Assembly (NCBI GenBank): GCA_963976865.1
Contig: CAXBLY010000001.1
Location: 558,001 to 622,000 of the forward strand
Direction of reading: 5' to 3'
Length of the DNA: 64,000 nucleotides
Source of the DNA: UBA1858 sp963976865
GTDB lineage: Bacteria; Pseudomonadota; Gammaproteobacteria; UBA4575
The notes under the pieces were generated by a model. That model did not search any database, was not told the DNA's origin, and saw only the letters and a list, made by a program, of their open reading frames with translations. Of the stretch, positions 27,454-35,392 are shown piece by piece (the stretch's first letter is position 1; the number at the start of each line of letters is the position of its first letter). Made by a program: the position numbers and the translations under genes.

Positions 27454-27471
27454 ATAACGGTTTGGTTACAT
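27454..27471 (-). promoter_or_regulatory. Candidate Pho box upstream of plcP
   Basis: On the minus strand, ATGTAAC (27465-27471) and CCGTTAT (27454-27460) are separated by four bases, matching the CTGTCAT-N4-CTGTCAT layout at the core positions. The nearest -10-like TAATAC lies about 18 bases downstream rather than the expected 10, so the promoter assignment is tentative. Confidence 0.4.
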
Positions 27472-27629
27472 AGGTATTAAATTTTTGTGAACTATTTATT
27501 AAAAGCAGTAAATAAGCCGATGAAAACACTAATGATGTAATAATAAATTCATTTTCATCTATCAACATTGGCCCAGCAGTGATCGATCCTTGTGATCAAA
27601 AATAAATTACGTTAGCGGAAGCCAGTGTC

Positions 27630-28175
27630 ATGTTTCAAACAAGAGTGAATAGCCTTTTTGAACGAGCAGATCTTATAGAGATGCGTTTATGTGTTCTTCT
27701 TAATAATAGCAGTCGATATACATATATAAGATTATTTTTTCGTGTGGTAAGTCGTCTGGGTGACGGCATGTTCTGGCATGCCCTGGCTGTGTTTTTACCC
27801 TACTTGCACGGCAAGCAGGGTGTCGCCGAAGCAGTACACATACTGATAACCGGATTACTGGTACTGGGTACTTACAAGTTTTTAAAAAGCAGGCTGGTTC
27901 GCGAAAGGCCATTTATAAGTAATAACATTATAAAACAGGCCGCACCAGCGCTTGATCAATACAGTTTTCCTTCAGGACATACCATGCATGCGTTTTCATT
28001 CGCAATATTATTCAGTTATTTCCTGCCGGAACTAACATCGGTTGTATGGGGGTTTGCAGGACTGGTGGCAATGTCACGAGTTATTTTGGGGCTACATTAT
28101 CCTACTGATGTGGTAGCAGGCGCATTACTTGGATCATGTCTGTCAGTGCTCAGCTTACTGATCATGACAGGATAA
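27630..28175 (+). CDS. PAP2-family lipid phosphatase
   Basis: A 181-residue membrane protein with the three PAP2 motifs in order: KSRLVRERP (86-94), PSGH (114-117) and SRVILGLHYPTD (149-160). Several hydrophobic segments surround them. Known activities in this superfamily include phosphatidate, phosphatidylglycerophosphate and undecaprenyl diphosphate phosphatases. Divergence from plcP and its place inside the phosphate island suggest a supply of diacylglycerol from phosphatidate, or phosphate salvage, but the substrate is not shown by sequence. GGAAG precedes the ATG. No clear terminator follows before the porin promoter. Confidence 0.82.
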   Translation: MFQTRVNSLFERADLIEMRLCVLLNNSSRYTYIRLFFRVVSRLGDGMFWHALAVFLPYLHGKQGVAEAVHILITGLLVLGTYKFLKSRLVRERPFISNNIIKQAAPALDQYSFPSGHTMHAFSFAILFSYFLPELTSVVWGFAGLVAMSRVILGLHYPTDVVAGALLGSCLSVLSLLIMTG

Positions 28176-28283
28176 TGATTGAACTGCCGCAATTCATCAC
28201 ATGGGCTCTTTGTATAAAACCAATCTGTATTTAAGTGCGTGTATTGAAGCAAAGAGTTTAAAAAAAACGACAATCTGACATTT

Positions 28284-28317
28284 TTGTCACAAAGTTGTCA
28301 TTTAAGTGAAATATGAT
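28284..28317 (+). promoter_or_regulatory. Pho box and -10 element of the porin gene
   Basis: TTGTCAC (28284-28290), AAAG, TTGTCAT (28295-28301) is a near-perfect PhoB binding site of two 7-mers at 11-base period. A -10 TATGAT (28312-28317) follows 10 bases later, as in known Pho promoters where the box replaces the -35. Confidence 0.85.
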
Positions 28318-28361
28318 CCTGCCCTTCTAAACGACTGGACCGATAAGGCGTTTATCAAAAA

Positions 28362-28381
28362 ATCTGGTTTAAATGCCAGAT
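28362..28381 (+). promoter_or_regulatory. Leader hairpin in porin mRNA
   Basis: ATCTGG and CCAGAT pair perfectly around an 8-base loop in the roughly 100-base untranslated leader, 43 bases before the ATG. There is no T tract. It may stabilise the leader. Confidence 0.35.
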
Positions 28382-28423
28382 AATTATTTCAAATAACAAA
28401 TTTTTAATAACAGAGAGTTAAAT

Positions 28424-29713
28424 ATGAACTTAAAGCATATTCGTGCTGCATCCCTCGCTGCACTTGTAGCATCCGGTGCAATAGTTTCCACGCCGGCGTT
28501 TGCTGCCAATGACGCTATGATCGAGCTACTAAAGGTACTTCGGGATAATGGCACTATCACTGATGAAGCCTATAACCTTCTTAAGAATTCTGCCGCAGCA
28601 GACGAAGAGCGGACAGATGCAAAAATAGAAGAGACTGCAGAACAGAAATTAGCGTCTGTTAACAAGGTTTCTGACAAGCTTAAATGGGCAGAGAAGATCA
28701 AATTTAAAGGTGACTTGCGTCTGCGACGTCAATATCAGGAGGCTGATCCAGAAAATGGAGAAAGTCAAAGTCGTGAACGTTACCGCTACCGTCTACGCCT
28801 GGGCGCTGAAGGCGAAGTGACTGATAGTGTGAAAGTGGGATTAGGATTTGCTAGTGGTGGCAGTGATGCACGCTCTACAAATGAAACGCTGGATGACGGA
28901 TTCTCTACTAAAGATATCCGTTTGGATTACGCATTTGCAGAATGGAAACCAACTGACTGGGTAAGTGTTGCTGGCGGTAAATTCAAACGTAAAGAGTATT
29001 TGTGGGCACCAACCGACTTATTGTGGGATGATGATATCAACCCGGAAGGTGTTTCTGTGCATTTACAAACTGATAATTCGTTTGGTACAGCATACGGAAA
29101 TGCAGGTCACTGGATTGTCGAAGAATATAGTACGGTAAGTGATGATCCAACACTGACTTATGCGCAGATTGGCCACAAGTTCAAGTCGGGCAATTTCTTT
29201 GGAAATGTTGCAGGTACTTACTATGCATTTGATGGTTTGGAAAATGAAACCGTGATTGTTGGTAGTGGTGGTAACAACACTTTAGTCGGTGGTAACTACA
29301 TGTATGACTACGACTCTATTGGTTTGTCAGCAGAGCTTGGTGTGATGGATGTATTAATTCCAGGCAAGAATTTCTCGATTTTCGCTGATTACATCAAGAA
29401 TGACGATAGTGATGAAGATACCGGTCGAGCATTTGGCTTCAAGTTTGGGGATAAGAAAGTTGGTGACCAGCATACCTGGCAGCTAAAGTTTGTTAATGCT
29501 GATCTGGAAGCAGATGCATTTGTAGATTTCCTTCCTGATTCCGATCGACTTGGTGGAAATACAGGTGTGAAATCCAATGAAGTTGTATTCAAATATGCAG
29601 TTGCTAAGAATATAATTCTGGCGCTGGATTATTATGACTCAGAACAGGATGCACCTGGTTTAGATGATGACGAAGAGAAAGTTTTACAAACTGATATCTC
29701 TTTCAAGTTCTAG
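28424..29713 (+). CDS. Phosphate-starvation-inducible putative porin
   Basis: A 429-residue outer-membrane protein. A signal peptide ends at about residue 27 (STPAFA/AND). It is followed by an alpha-helical N-terminal stretch (MIELLKVLRDNGTITDEAYNLLKN) typical of the 'putative porin' family and a beta-barrel of alternating strands ending in the C-terminal Phe (DISFKF) recognised by the BAM complex. The barrel is rich in Asp and Glu, with scattered Lys and Arg. The strong Pho box suggests it carries phosphate or phosphate-containing solutes, like OprP/OprO in Pseudomonas, though it is not clearly their homologue. It has its own terminator and so is monocistronic. Confidence 0.82.
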   Translation: MNLKHIRAASLAALVASGAIVSTPAFAANDAMIELLKVLRDNGTITDEAYNLLKNSAAADEERTDAKIEETAEQKLASVNKVSDKLKWAEKIKFKGDLRLRRQYQEADPENGESQSRERYRYRLRLGAEGEVTDSVKVGLGFASGGSDARSTNETLDDGFSTKDIRLDYAFAEWKPTDWVSVAGGKFKRKEYLWAPTDLLWDDDINPEGVSVHLQTDNSFGTAYGNAGHWIVEEYSTVSDDPTLTYAQIGHKFKSGNFFGNVAGTYYAFDGLENETVIVGSGGNNTLVGGNYMYDYDSIGLSAELGVMDVLIPGKNFSIFADYIKNDDSDEDTGRAFGFKFGDKKVGDQHTWQLKFVNADLEADAFVDFLPDSDRLGGNTGVKSNEVVFKYAVAKNIILALDYYDSEQDAPGLDDDEEKVLQTDISFKF

Positions 29714-29740
29714 TCTGAATTCAGAGCTGAAGTTAAAATC

Positions 29741-29768
29741 AGGGCAGTGGCAACACTGCCCTTTTTTT
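29741..29768 (+). terminator. Terminator of the porin gene
   Basis: AGGGCAGTG (29741-29749) pairs perfectly with CACTGCCCT (29754-29762) around a GCAA tetraloop and is followed by seven T. This is a strong intrinsic terminator 28 bases after the porin stop. Confidence 0.92.
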
Positions 29769-29789
29769 ATGTTTGAATTTATTTCCGGT

Positions 29790-29823
29790 TTGTAACAAAC
29801 TTTTAATGTGAGTGATGAATAAT
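29790..29823 (+). promoter_or_regulatory. Pho box and -10 element of phoBR
   Basis: TTGTAAC (29790-29796), AAAC, TTTTAAT (29801-29807), then AATAAT (29818-29823) as -10 after 10 bases. The layout is the same as at the porin promoter and predicts PhoB autoregulation. Confidence 0.7.
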
Positions 29824-29863
29824 CCTCGATCGACTGGCAACTTTTGAGTTCGACTGAGTTATT

Positions 29864-30604
29864 ATGAATCTTCAATACGATTTACAACCACCTAAATTTT
29901 CTTCCCGGCAAATGAAAAAACACCGAATAATGATCGTAGAAGATGAGAAGCCTATTCGCGATATGGTCTATTTTGCGCTAGACAGTGATGGTTATGAGCT
30001 TCTTGAAGCGGTAGATGGAAGGGAAGCAACTGAAAAACTGGCACAGGATCTTCCAAGTTTGATCCTCATGGACTGGATGCTGCCGGATATCTCTGGCCTT
30101 GAACTGGTGAGACGTATCAAGCGTGATGAAATCACCAGCCATATTCCGATCATTATGCTCACCGCCAAAACAGAGGAAAGAGACAAAATAGATGGGCTGG
30201 ATTCAGGGGCAGACGATTACATCACAAAACCGTTTTCGGTGAGAGAACTGTCAGCCCGAATACGTGCGGTAATGCGCCGAATTGATGGCGATGAAAGCGA
30301 TAATAAACTCACCTATGGCAAGTTAGTGCTTGACCTTGATGCCCATCATGTAATCATTGACGATACACAAATTGAGGTGGGGCCTACCGAGTTCCGCTTA
30401 TTAGAGTTTTTTATGACACATCCGGATAAAGTATACAGTCGTGCACAGTTGCTGGATTTTGTATGGGGTCGTAGCAAGTTTGTAGAAGAGCGAACGGTTG
30501 ATGTGCATATCCTGCGTTTAAGAAAGTTATTAAAACCCTACAACTGCCATCAAATGGTTCAAACAGTGAGAGGTTACGGTTACCGCTTCATTGTAGATAA
30601 ATAA
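29864..30604 (+). CDS. phoB: Phosphate regulon response regulator PhoB
   Basis: A 246-residue OmpR/PhoB-family regulator. The receiver domain shows MIVEDEKPIRDMV, the phosphorylated aspartate D70 in LILMDWMLPD, and Lys in YITKPFS. The winged-helix domain shows GPTEFRLLEFFMTHPDKVYSRAQLLDFVWG and ERTVDVHILRLRKLL, very close to E. coli PhoB. ATG 29864 is used here; ATG 29912 (MKKHRIMIVEDEK) would give the usual family length and is a real alternative. PhoB activates Pho-box promoters, several of which are in this window. Its stop overlaps the phoR start (TAATG). Confidence 0.95.
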   Translation: MNLQYDLQPPKFSSRQMKKHRIMIVEDEKPIRDMVYFALDSDGYELLEAVDGREATEKLAQDLPSLILMDWMLPDISGLELVRRIKRDEITSHIPIIMLTAKTEERDKIDGLDSGADDYITKPFSVRELSARIRAVMRRIDGDESDNKLTYGKLVLDLDAHHVIIDDTQIEVGPTEFRLLEFFMTHPDKVYSRAQLLDFVWGRSKFVEERTVDVHILRLRKLLKPYNCHQMVQTVRGYGYRFIVDK

Positions 30605-31941
30605 TGCAGATAGCAACGTTCTGGGTTGAATTAAGGTTAGCCTTACTTGTTTTTGTTGCCAGTCTGGCCCTTGGTTTCCTTAGCGGACACTGGGCATTGT
30701 CTATATCTATTGGGTTGTTTGCGTTTATTATCTGGCATTTACGCCAGATAATGCATTTGCGTCGCTGGCTGGCGTCTGGTGCTCCCATGGATGCGGTGCC
30801 GAATCTGTATGGCACTGCCTATCACATTATTACCCAGGTCTGTGATATTAAAAAACGCCATAATGCACAGCGAATCAGTCTTGAACATTCATTGGCAAAA
30901 TTTGATGCGGCGACGAAAGCAATGCCTGACGCCATGCTCATTGTTGACCAGATGCAAACAATTGAATGGGCAAATCCGGCGGCAAAAACCCTGCTAAAAA
31001 TTGATGCTAAGCGTGATATTGGTCAACGCATTGATAATATTGTGCGGGATCCGGAAATTACCAGTTATTTAACCAAGCAAGTATTTGACAACCCACTGGA
31101 GTTTTCATCAACAAATAGTACAGGTAAAGACCTAATGCTGAGAGTTGTCTCTTATGATGATGGCAAAAAGCTACTCATAGTGCATGACCATGGTGATCTG
31201 TTGCGCTTGCAGAATGTACGCAAAGACTTTGTTTCCAACGCATCTCATGAAATGCGCACACCACTGACAGTCATTATCGGTTATCTTGAGACACTCACCA
31301 TGCGTGAAGAAATGACACCACTTACCCGGCGGGGCGTGGAAGGCGCGCTGGAGCAAGCCCAAAGATTAAAGCGTCTGATCGAGGATTTGCTTTCGCTGTC
31401 CAGGCTGGAGAATTTACCTTTAACTAAAAGCCAGTCAGAAAGTATCAATATCACCATGCTGATACGCGAAGGCATCGACCTGCTGAAGTCCTCAGATGTG
31501 TACAAGAATCAGCAATTTGAGCTTGATTGTGATGGCGGGATTCAAATCAGTGGTGATTATCTTGAATTACAAAGTGCCATTCAGAATATCATCGATAATG
31601 CAGTCAAGTATTCGCCGGCAAATTCCTGCATCAATATCAGTTGGCGCAAACATAACCAGGGTGGTTCACTATTAAGCGTAACGAATCTCGGTGAAAGCAT
31701 TGACGAATCACATATTCCACGTTTGACAGAACGCTTTTACCGCATCGATAAAGGTCGCTCACGAGATATGGGCGGTACAGGGCTGGGTCTGTCAATTGTG
31801 AAACACATAATGGAGCGACATGGCGGTGAATTGAAAATTCACAGTCAAAAAGAGGCTGGAACGACTGTAGAGCTGAGTTTCCCGGAAGCGCGTAATATTT
31901 ATGGGGAACAACAAGTTAACTCAAAAAGTCATGCCGTGTAA
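30604..31941 (+). CDS. phoR: Phosphate regulon sensor histidine kinase PhoR
   Basis: A 445-residue kinase: N-terminal hydrophobic region (about residues 12-46) that could form two membrane spans, a PAS domain (AMPDAMLIVDQMQTIEWANPAA, about 107-127), the HisKA box SNASHEMRTPLTVI with H215, and the ATPase domain with DNAVKYSP, FYRIDKGRSRDMGGTGLGLSIV. There is no large periplasmic sensor, as in E. coli PhoR, which senses phosphate through the Pst transporter and PhoU. It is translated from an ATG overlapping the phoB stop. Confidence 0.95.
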   Translation: MQIATFWVELRLALLVFVASLALGFLSGHWALSISIGLFAFIIWHLRQIMHLRRWLASGAPMDAVPNLYGTAYHIITQVCDIKKRHNAQRISLEHSLAKFDAATKAMPDAMLIVDQMQTIEWANPAAKTLLKIDAKRDIGQRIDNIVRDPEITSYLTKQVFDNPLEFSSTNSTGKDLMLRVVSYDDGKKLLIVHDHGDLLRLQNVRKDFVSNASHEMRTPLTVIIGYLETLTMREEMTPLTRRGVEGALEQAQRLKRLIEDLLSLSRLENLPLTKSQSESINITMLIREGIDLLKSSDVYKNQQFELDCDGGIQISGDYLELQSAIQNIIDNAVKYSPANSCINISWRKHNQGGSLLSVTNLGESIDESHIPRLTERFYRIDKGRSRDMGGTGLGLSIVKHIMERHGGELKIHSQKEAGTTVELSFPEARNIYGEQQVNSKSHAV

Positions 31942-31946
31942 TACGT

Positions 31947-31964
31947 CTGTAACAAATGAGTAAT
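31947..31964 (+). promoter_or_regulatory. Pho box upstream of pstS
   Basis: CTGTAAC (31947-31953), AAAT, GAGTAAT (31958-31964), beginning five bases after the phoR stop. The first half is a strong match, the second fits at GT.AT. No good -10 lies at the usual distance; CATACA at 31983-31988 is the best candidate. Confidence 0.6.
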
Positions 31965-32023
31965 AAAGTGCAGCCTCCATTTCATACAAGCCGGAATAGA
32001 TACGGCAATTCTTAGGAGAATAA

Positions 32024-32998
32024 ATGAACTTTAAGCATATGACCGCAGCACTCACCGCGTTGGTGACAGTGTCTACAAATGTTGCGTTTGCCGAGGCAAA
32101 AGTTGATGAAGGTTTGAAAGACTACACTGTGGCAAGTGGTGTATCAGGTAACTTGTCTAGTGTGGGTTCTGACACCTTAGCCAATCTGATGACACTTTGG
32201 GCCGAGGATTACAAGCGCTTCTACCCGAATGTGAACATCCAGATCCAGGCGGCAGGGTCTTCTACAGCGCCTCCAGGACTGACTGAAGGTACTTCAAACC
32301 TGGGCCCTATGAGCCGAAAAATGAAAGATAAGGAAATTGCATCATTCGAAGAAAAGTACGGCTACAAGCCAACAGCTATTCCTGTGGCAATTGATGCACT
32401 GGCAGTATTTGCGCACAAGGATAACCCGATTAAGGGTCTTTCGATTGAGCAGGTTGATGCCATTTTCTCAAGCACACGCAAGTGTGGAGCTAAAGATACC
32501 GTAACCAATTGGGGCGACCTTGGCTTGACAGGTGAGTGGGCACGTAAGGATATCCAGTTATTTGGACGTAATTCAGTATCGGGTACTTACGGCTACTTTA
32601 AAAAGGTAGGTCTGTGTAAGGGTGATTTCAAATCTACAGTGAACGAGCAACCAGGTTCAGCCTCAGTGGTACAGTCGGTTACCCAGTCACTGAATGGCAT
32701 CGGCTACTCAGGAATAGGTTACAAAACCACAGGCGTTCGCGCACTTCCGATTGCAAAAGGTGGATCTGCCAACTACATAGAAGCGTCACCTGAAGCCGCT
32801 ATTTCTGGCAAGTACCCGTTAGCTCGCTTTTTGTACGTTTACGTAAACAAGCATCCAAATAAGGCGCTATCGCCTTTGGAAGGTGAATTCATTAAGCTGG
32901 TACTTTCAAAAGAAGGCCAAAAGGTTGTTGTGAAAGACGGATATATCCCACTACCTGCAAAAGTGGCTGAAAAAACTCTGAAATCACTGGGTCTGTAG
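32024..32998 (+). CDS. pstS: Periplasmic phosphate-binding protein PstS
   Basis: A 324-residue phosphate-binding protein with a signal peptide (cleavage near residue 24, NVAFA/EAK). The mature part has family motifs: SVGSDTLANLMTLWAEDYKRFYPNV, QAAGSSTAPPGLTEG with phosphate-contacting residues, LGPMSRKMK, VAIDALAVFAH and FGRNSVSGTYGYFK, and GSASVVQSV. Its longer form and sequence match the PstS of Pseudomonas and marine gammaproteobacteria rather than the E. coli type. Translation has a strong AGGAG site seven bases before ATG. A hairpin terminator separates it from pstC, which would give excess PstS transcript. Confidence 0.95.
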   Translation: MNFKHMTAALTALVTVSTNVAFAEAKVDEGLKDYTVASGVSGNLSSVGSDTLANLMTLWAEDYKRFYPNVNIQIQAAGSSTAPPGLTEGTSNLGPMSRKMKDKEIASFEEKYGYKPTAIPVAIDALAVFAHKDNPIKGLSIEQVDAIFSSTRKCGAKDTVTNWGDLGLTGEWARKDIQLFGRNSVSGTYGYFKKVGLCKGDFKSTVNEQPGSASVVQSVTQSLNGIGYSGIGYKTTGVRALPIAKGGSANYIEASPEAAISGKYPLARFLYVYVNKHPNKALSPLEGEFIKLVLSKEGQKVVVKDGYIPLPAKVAEKTLKSLGL

Positions 32999-33038
32999 TA
33001 TTGCCTGGCGAATAACAGAGAGAGAAGTAGTACCCGAG

Positions 33039-33070
33039 AGCCCTATTAATTAATATAGGGCTTTCTTTTT
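33039..33070 (+). terminator. Terminator or attenuator between pstS and pstC
   Basis: AGCCCTAT (33039-33046) pairs with ATAGGGCT (33055-33062), with loop TAATTAAT and a T-rich tail (TTCTTTTT). It probably limits read-through into pstCAB. Confidence 0.8.
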
Positions 33071-33134
33071 ATCCAGCTTTAACATTGTTCTTATATAATA
33101 CCGCCCTACAAATTGACACAGAATAGCTCGGGAA

Positions 33135-35387
33135 ATGGAAGCCAGTAATACTTCAGATCAGATTGCCAAAGGTCAGCGCAGATGGAAAATTCGTAAATTC
33201 GTCGATGTGCTGGCGCGCAGAGTGGTTGAAATAGGTGGCATAAGTGTCATTGCAGCCATCGCTCTAATCTTTCTATTTCTATTAAGCGTGGTGTATCCGC
33301 TTTTTGGGCAACCATCGGTAGATGAGATTGCTCAGTATCAGATATCTGATACTCAAGACGAAACGCTGTACTTGGCCATAGAAGAACAGGCTGAAATCGC
33401 ATTGCGAGTCGGCAGTTCGGGCAACATACAATTCTTTAATGTAGAGAATGGCGAGATAATACTCAGGCGAAAACTGCCCATAGAACCTGGTAATAAAATC
33501 ACTTCTTTTCGGGTAGCGAATGAAGCAACAGGATTGCTGGTAGCAGGAATGCAGTCAGGTGAATTGTTGTTCTTCAAACATGATTATGAACTGGAATTTA
33601 CGGATACCAGCCGCATTATACATCCCGAAATTCTCTATCCTTACGGTGAACAGTTGTTCAGGGTTGCAAAAGGGCCCGTACTGGATTTTGCAGTTGGAGA
33701 TAACGAGGATTCTACTGCAGTACTCGTTCGTACGTTGGATGGGAAAATAATATTTCAGTCATTCACAAAAGAATCATCTTTTATTGATGAAACAACGACA
33801 CTTGAATTAGGCGACAGCGATGAAATTCTCACCGTTGATCCTGTGCTCGGTCTGCTGGTTGATCCAGAGCAGGAGTGGGCCTACATACTGACTCAGGGTG
33901 GCGACTTGTCAGCCTACGATATTCGGCAGAATGATTTTCTCTTAAGAGAAAAAGTAAAAGTCACTGAAGGAGAAGTAAGACCCACATATCTCAAATTCCT
34001 AACCGGTGGAATCTCGTTATTAATTGGGGATAGCAGAGGCAAATTATCACAGTGGTTTCAGGTGCGTAGTGACGGCGAACTTGAATTCAGACTACAAAAG
34101 ATTCGTGAGACACATATCGATAATTCACCAATAACAAGTCTGGCGACAGAGCAACTAAGAAAAGGCGTTATAGCGGCAAGCCAGGCAGGCACGATTAAAT
34201 TGCTATACACAACCAGTGAACGTGATTTGTTGACGATACCCGCGAGTGACAGTGCGATTCAGACATTAGCTGTTGCACCCCGCGCAGACATGTTTATTGC
34301 GGAAGATAGAAGCAGAACTATCAAGGCCTGGAATATAGACAATCATCACCCGGAAACATCACTTGCAGCGTTATGGGGGAAGATCTGGTATGAGGATTAT
34401 GTGAAGCCGGACTACATCTGGCAGTCATCATCAGCCAGTAGCGATTTCGAACCCAAATACAGTTTAGTACCATTAACCTTTGGTACATTAAAAGCAGCAT
34501 TTTATGCAATGATGTTTGCCATGCCTCTTGCCATATGCGGTGCAATTTTTACTGCTTACTTCATGGCACCACCGATGCGCGCAATAGTGAAACCTTCAAT
34601 TGAAATCATGGAAGCACTGCCAACCGTGATTCTGGGATTCCTGGCGGGTTTATGGCTGGCACCTTTTGTTGAATTACATCTGCCCGGCGTATTTAGTATT
34701 TTTATATTAATGCCCATAGGAATAATTCTGCTGTCGCTAGTCTGGTGGAAGCTGCCAGGGAGTACAAAAAGATTCATCCCTGAAGGATGGCAGGCAGCCG
34801 CGCTAATAATTCCATTGATTATCATCGCATTGGTATGTGTCAACGTGTCACCCTATGTGGAACGAGTGTTTTTTGATGGGAATGTACGCATATGGCTGAG
34901 TGAAGAACTTGGTATTGGTTTTGATCAGCGCAATGCATTAATTATTGGAATCGCGATGGGCTTTGCCGTGATACCAACAATATTTTCAATTGCGGAAGAT
35001 GCCATTTTCAGTGTGCCAAAACATCTTACATCGGGTTCTCTGGCATTAGGTGCAACACCCTGGCAAACCTTGACACGGATCGTATTGCTATCCGCCAGCC
35101 CGGGTATTTTCTCGGCGGTTATGATCGGATTTGGTCGTGCGGTGGGTGAAACAATGATAGTGCTGATGGCAACAGGTAACACGCCAGTGATGGACTTTAG
35201 TATCTTTCAGGGCATGCGTACATTGTCAGCGAACATTGCCGTTGAATTGCCTGAATCGGAAGTGGACAGTACGCACTATCGAATATTATTTTTAGCGGCA
35301 TTTGTTTTGTTTATTTTTACTTTCTTTTTCAATACGGTGGCAGAAATAGTGCGTCAGCGGTTAAGAAAGAAATACAGTAGCTTATAA
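33135..35387 (+). CDS. pstC: Large phosphate ABC transporter permease PstC
   Basis: A 750-residue permease, more than twice E. coli PstC (319). One membrane segment at about residues 35-58 is followed by a periplasmic region of roughly 400 residues made of repeated beta-rich units (ALRVGSSGNIQFFNVENGE, AGMQSGELLFFKHD, LIGDSRGKLSQWFQV, AASQAGTIKLLYT, EDRSRTIKAWNID) that resemble WD40/propeller blades. The permease core follows (about 455 onward) with the cytoplasmic loop GSLALGATPWQTLTRIVLL that contacts PstB. It forms the channel with PstA. The large form is known in Pseudomonas and other gammaproteobacteria; the propeller's role is not settled. Confidence 0.93.
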   Translation: MEASNTSDQIAKGQRRWKIRKFVDVLARRVVEIGGISVIAAIALIFLFLLSVVYPLFGQPSVDEIAQYQISDTQDETLYLAIEEQAEIALRVGSSGNIQFFNVENGEIILRRKLPIEPGNKITSFRVANEATGLLVAGMQSGELLFFKHDYELEFTDTSRIIHPEILYPYGEQLFRVAKGPVLDFAVGDNEDSTAVLVRTLDGKIIFQSFTKESSFIDETTTLELGDSDEILTVDPVLGLLVDPEQEWAYILTQGGDLSAYDIRQNDFLLREKVKVTEGEVRPTYLKFLTGGISLLIGDSRGKLSQWFQVRSDGELEFRLQKIRETHIDNSPITSLATEQLRKGVIAASQAGTIKLLYTTSERDLLTIPASDSAIQTLAVAPRADMFIAEDRSRTIKAWNIDNHHPETSLAALWGKIWYEDYVKPDYIWQSSSASSDFEPKYSLVPLTFGTLKAAFYAMMFAMPLAICGAIFTAYFMAPPMRAIVKPSIEIMEALPTVILGFLAGLWLAPFVELHLPGVFSIFILMPIGIILLSLVWWKLPGSTKRFIPEGWQAAALIIPLIIIALVCVNVSPYVERVFFDGNVRIWLSEELGIGFDQRNALIIGIAMGFAVIPTIFSIAEDAIFSVPKHLTSGSLALGATPWQTLTRIVLLSASPGIFSAVMIGFGRAVGETMIVLMATGNTPVMDFSIFQGMRTLSANIAVELPESEVDSTHYRILFLAAFVLFIFTFFFNTVAEIVRQRLRKKYSSL

Positions 35388-35392
35388 CTATT

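Noticed and set aside
27535..27552. Plus-strand Pho-box-like pair ATGTAAT-AATA-AATTCAT before the PAP2 gene
   Set aside because: The second half matches poorly and no -10 lies at the right distance, so I do not list it as a site.
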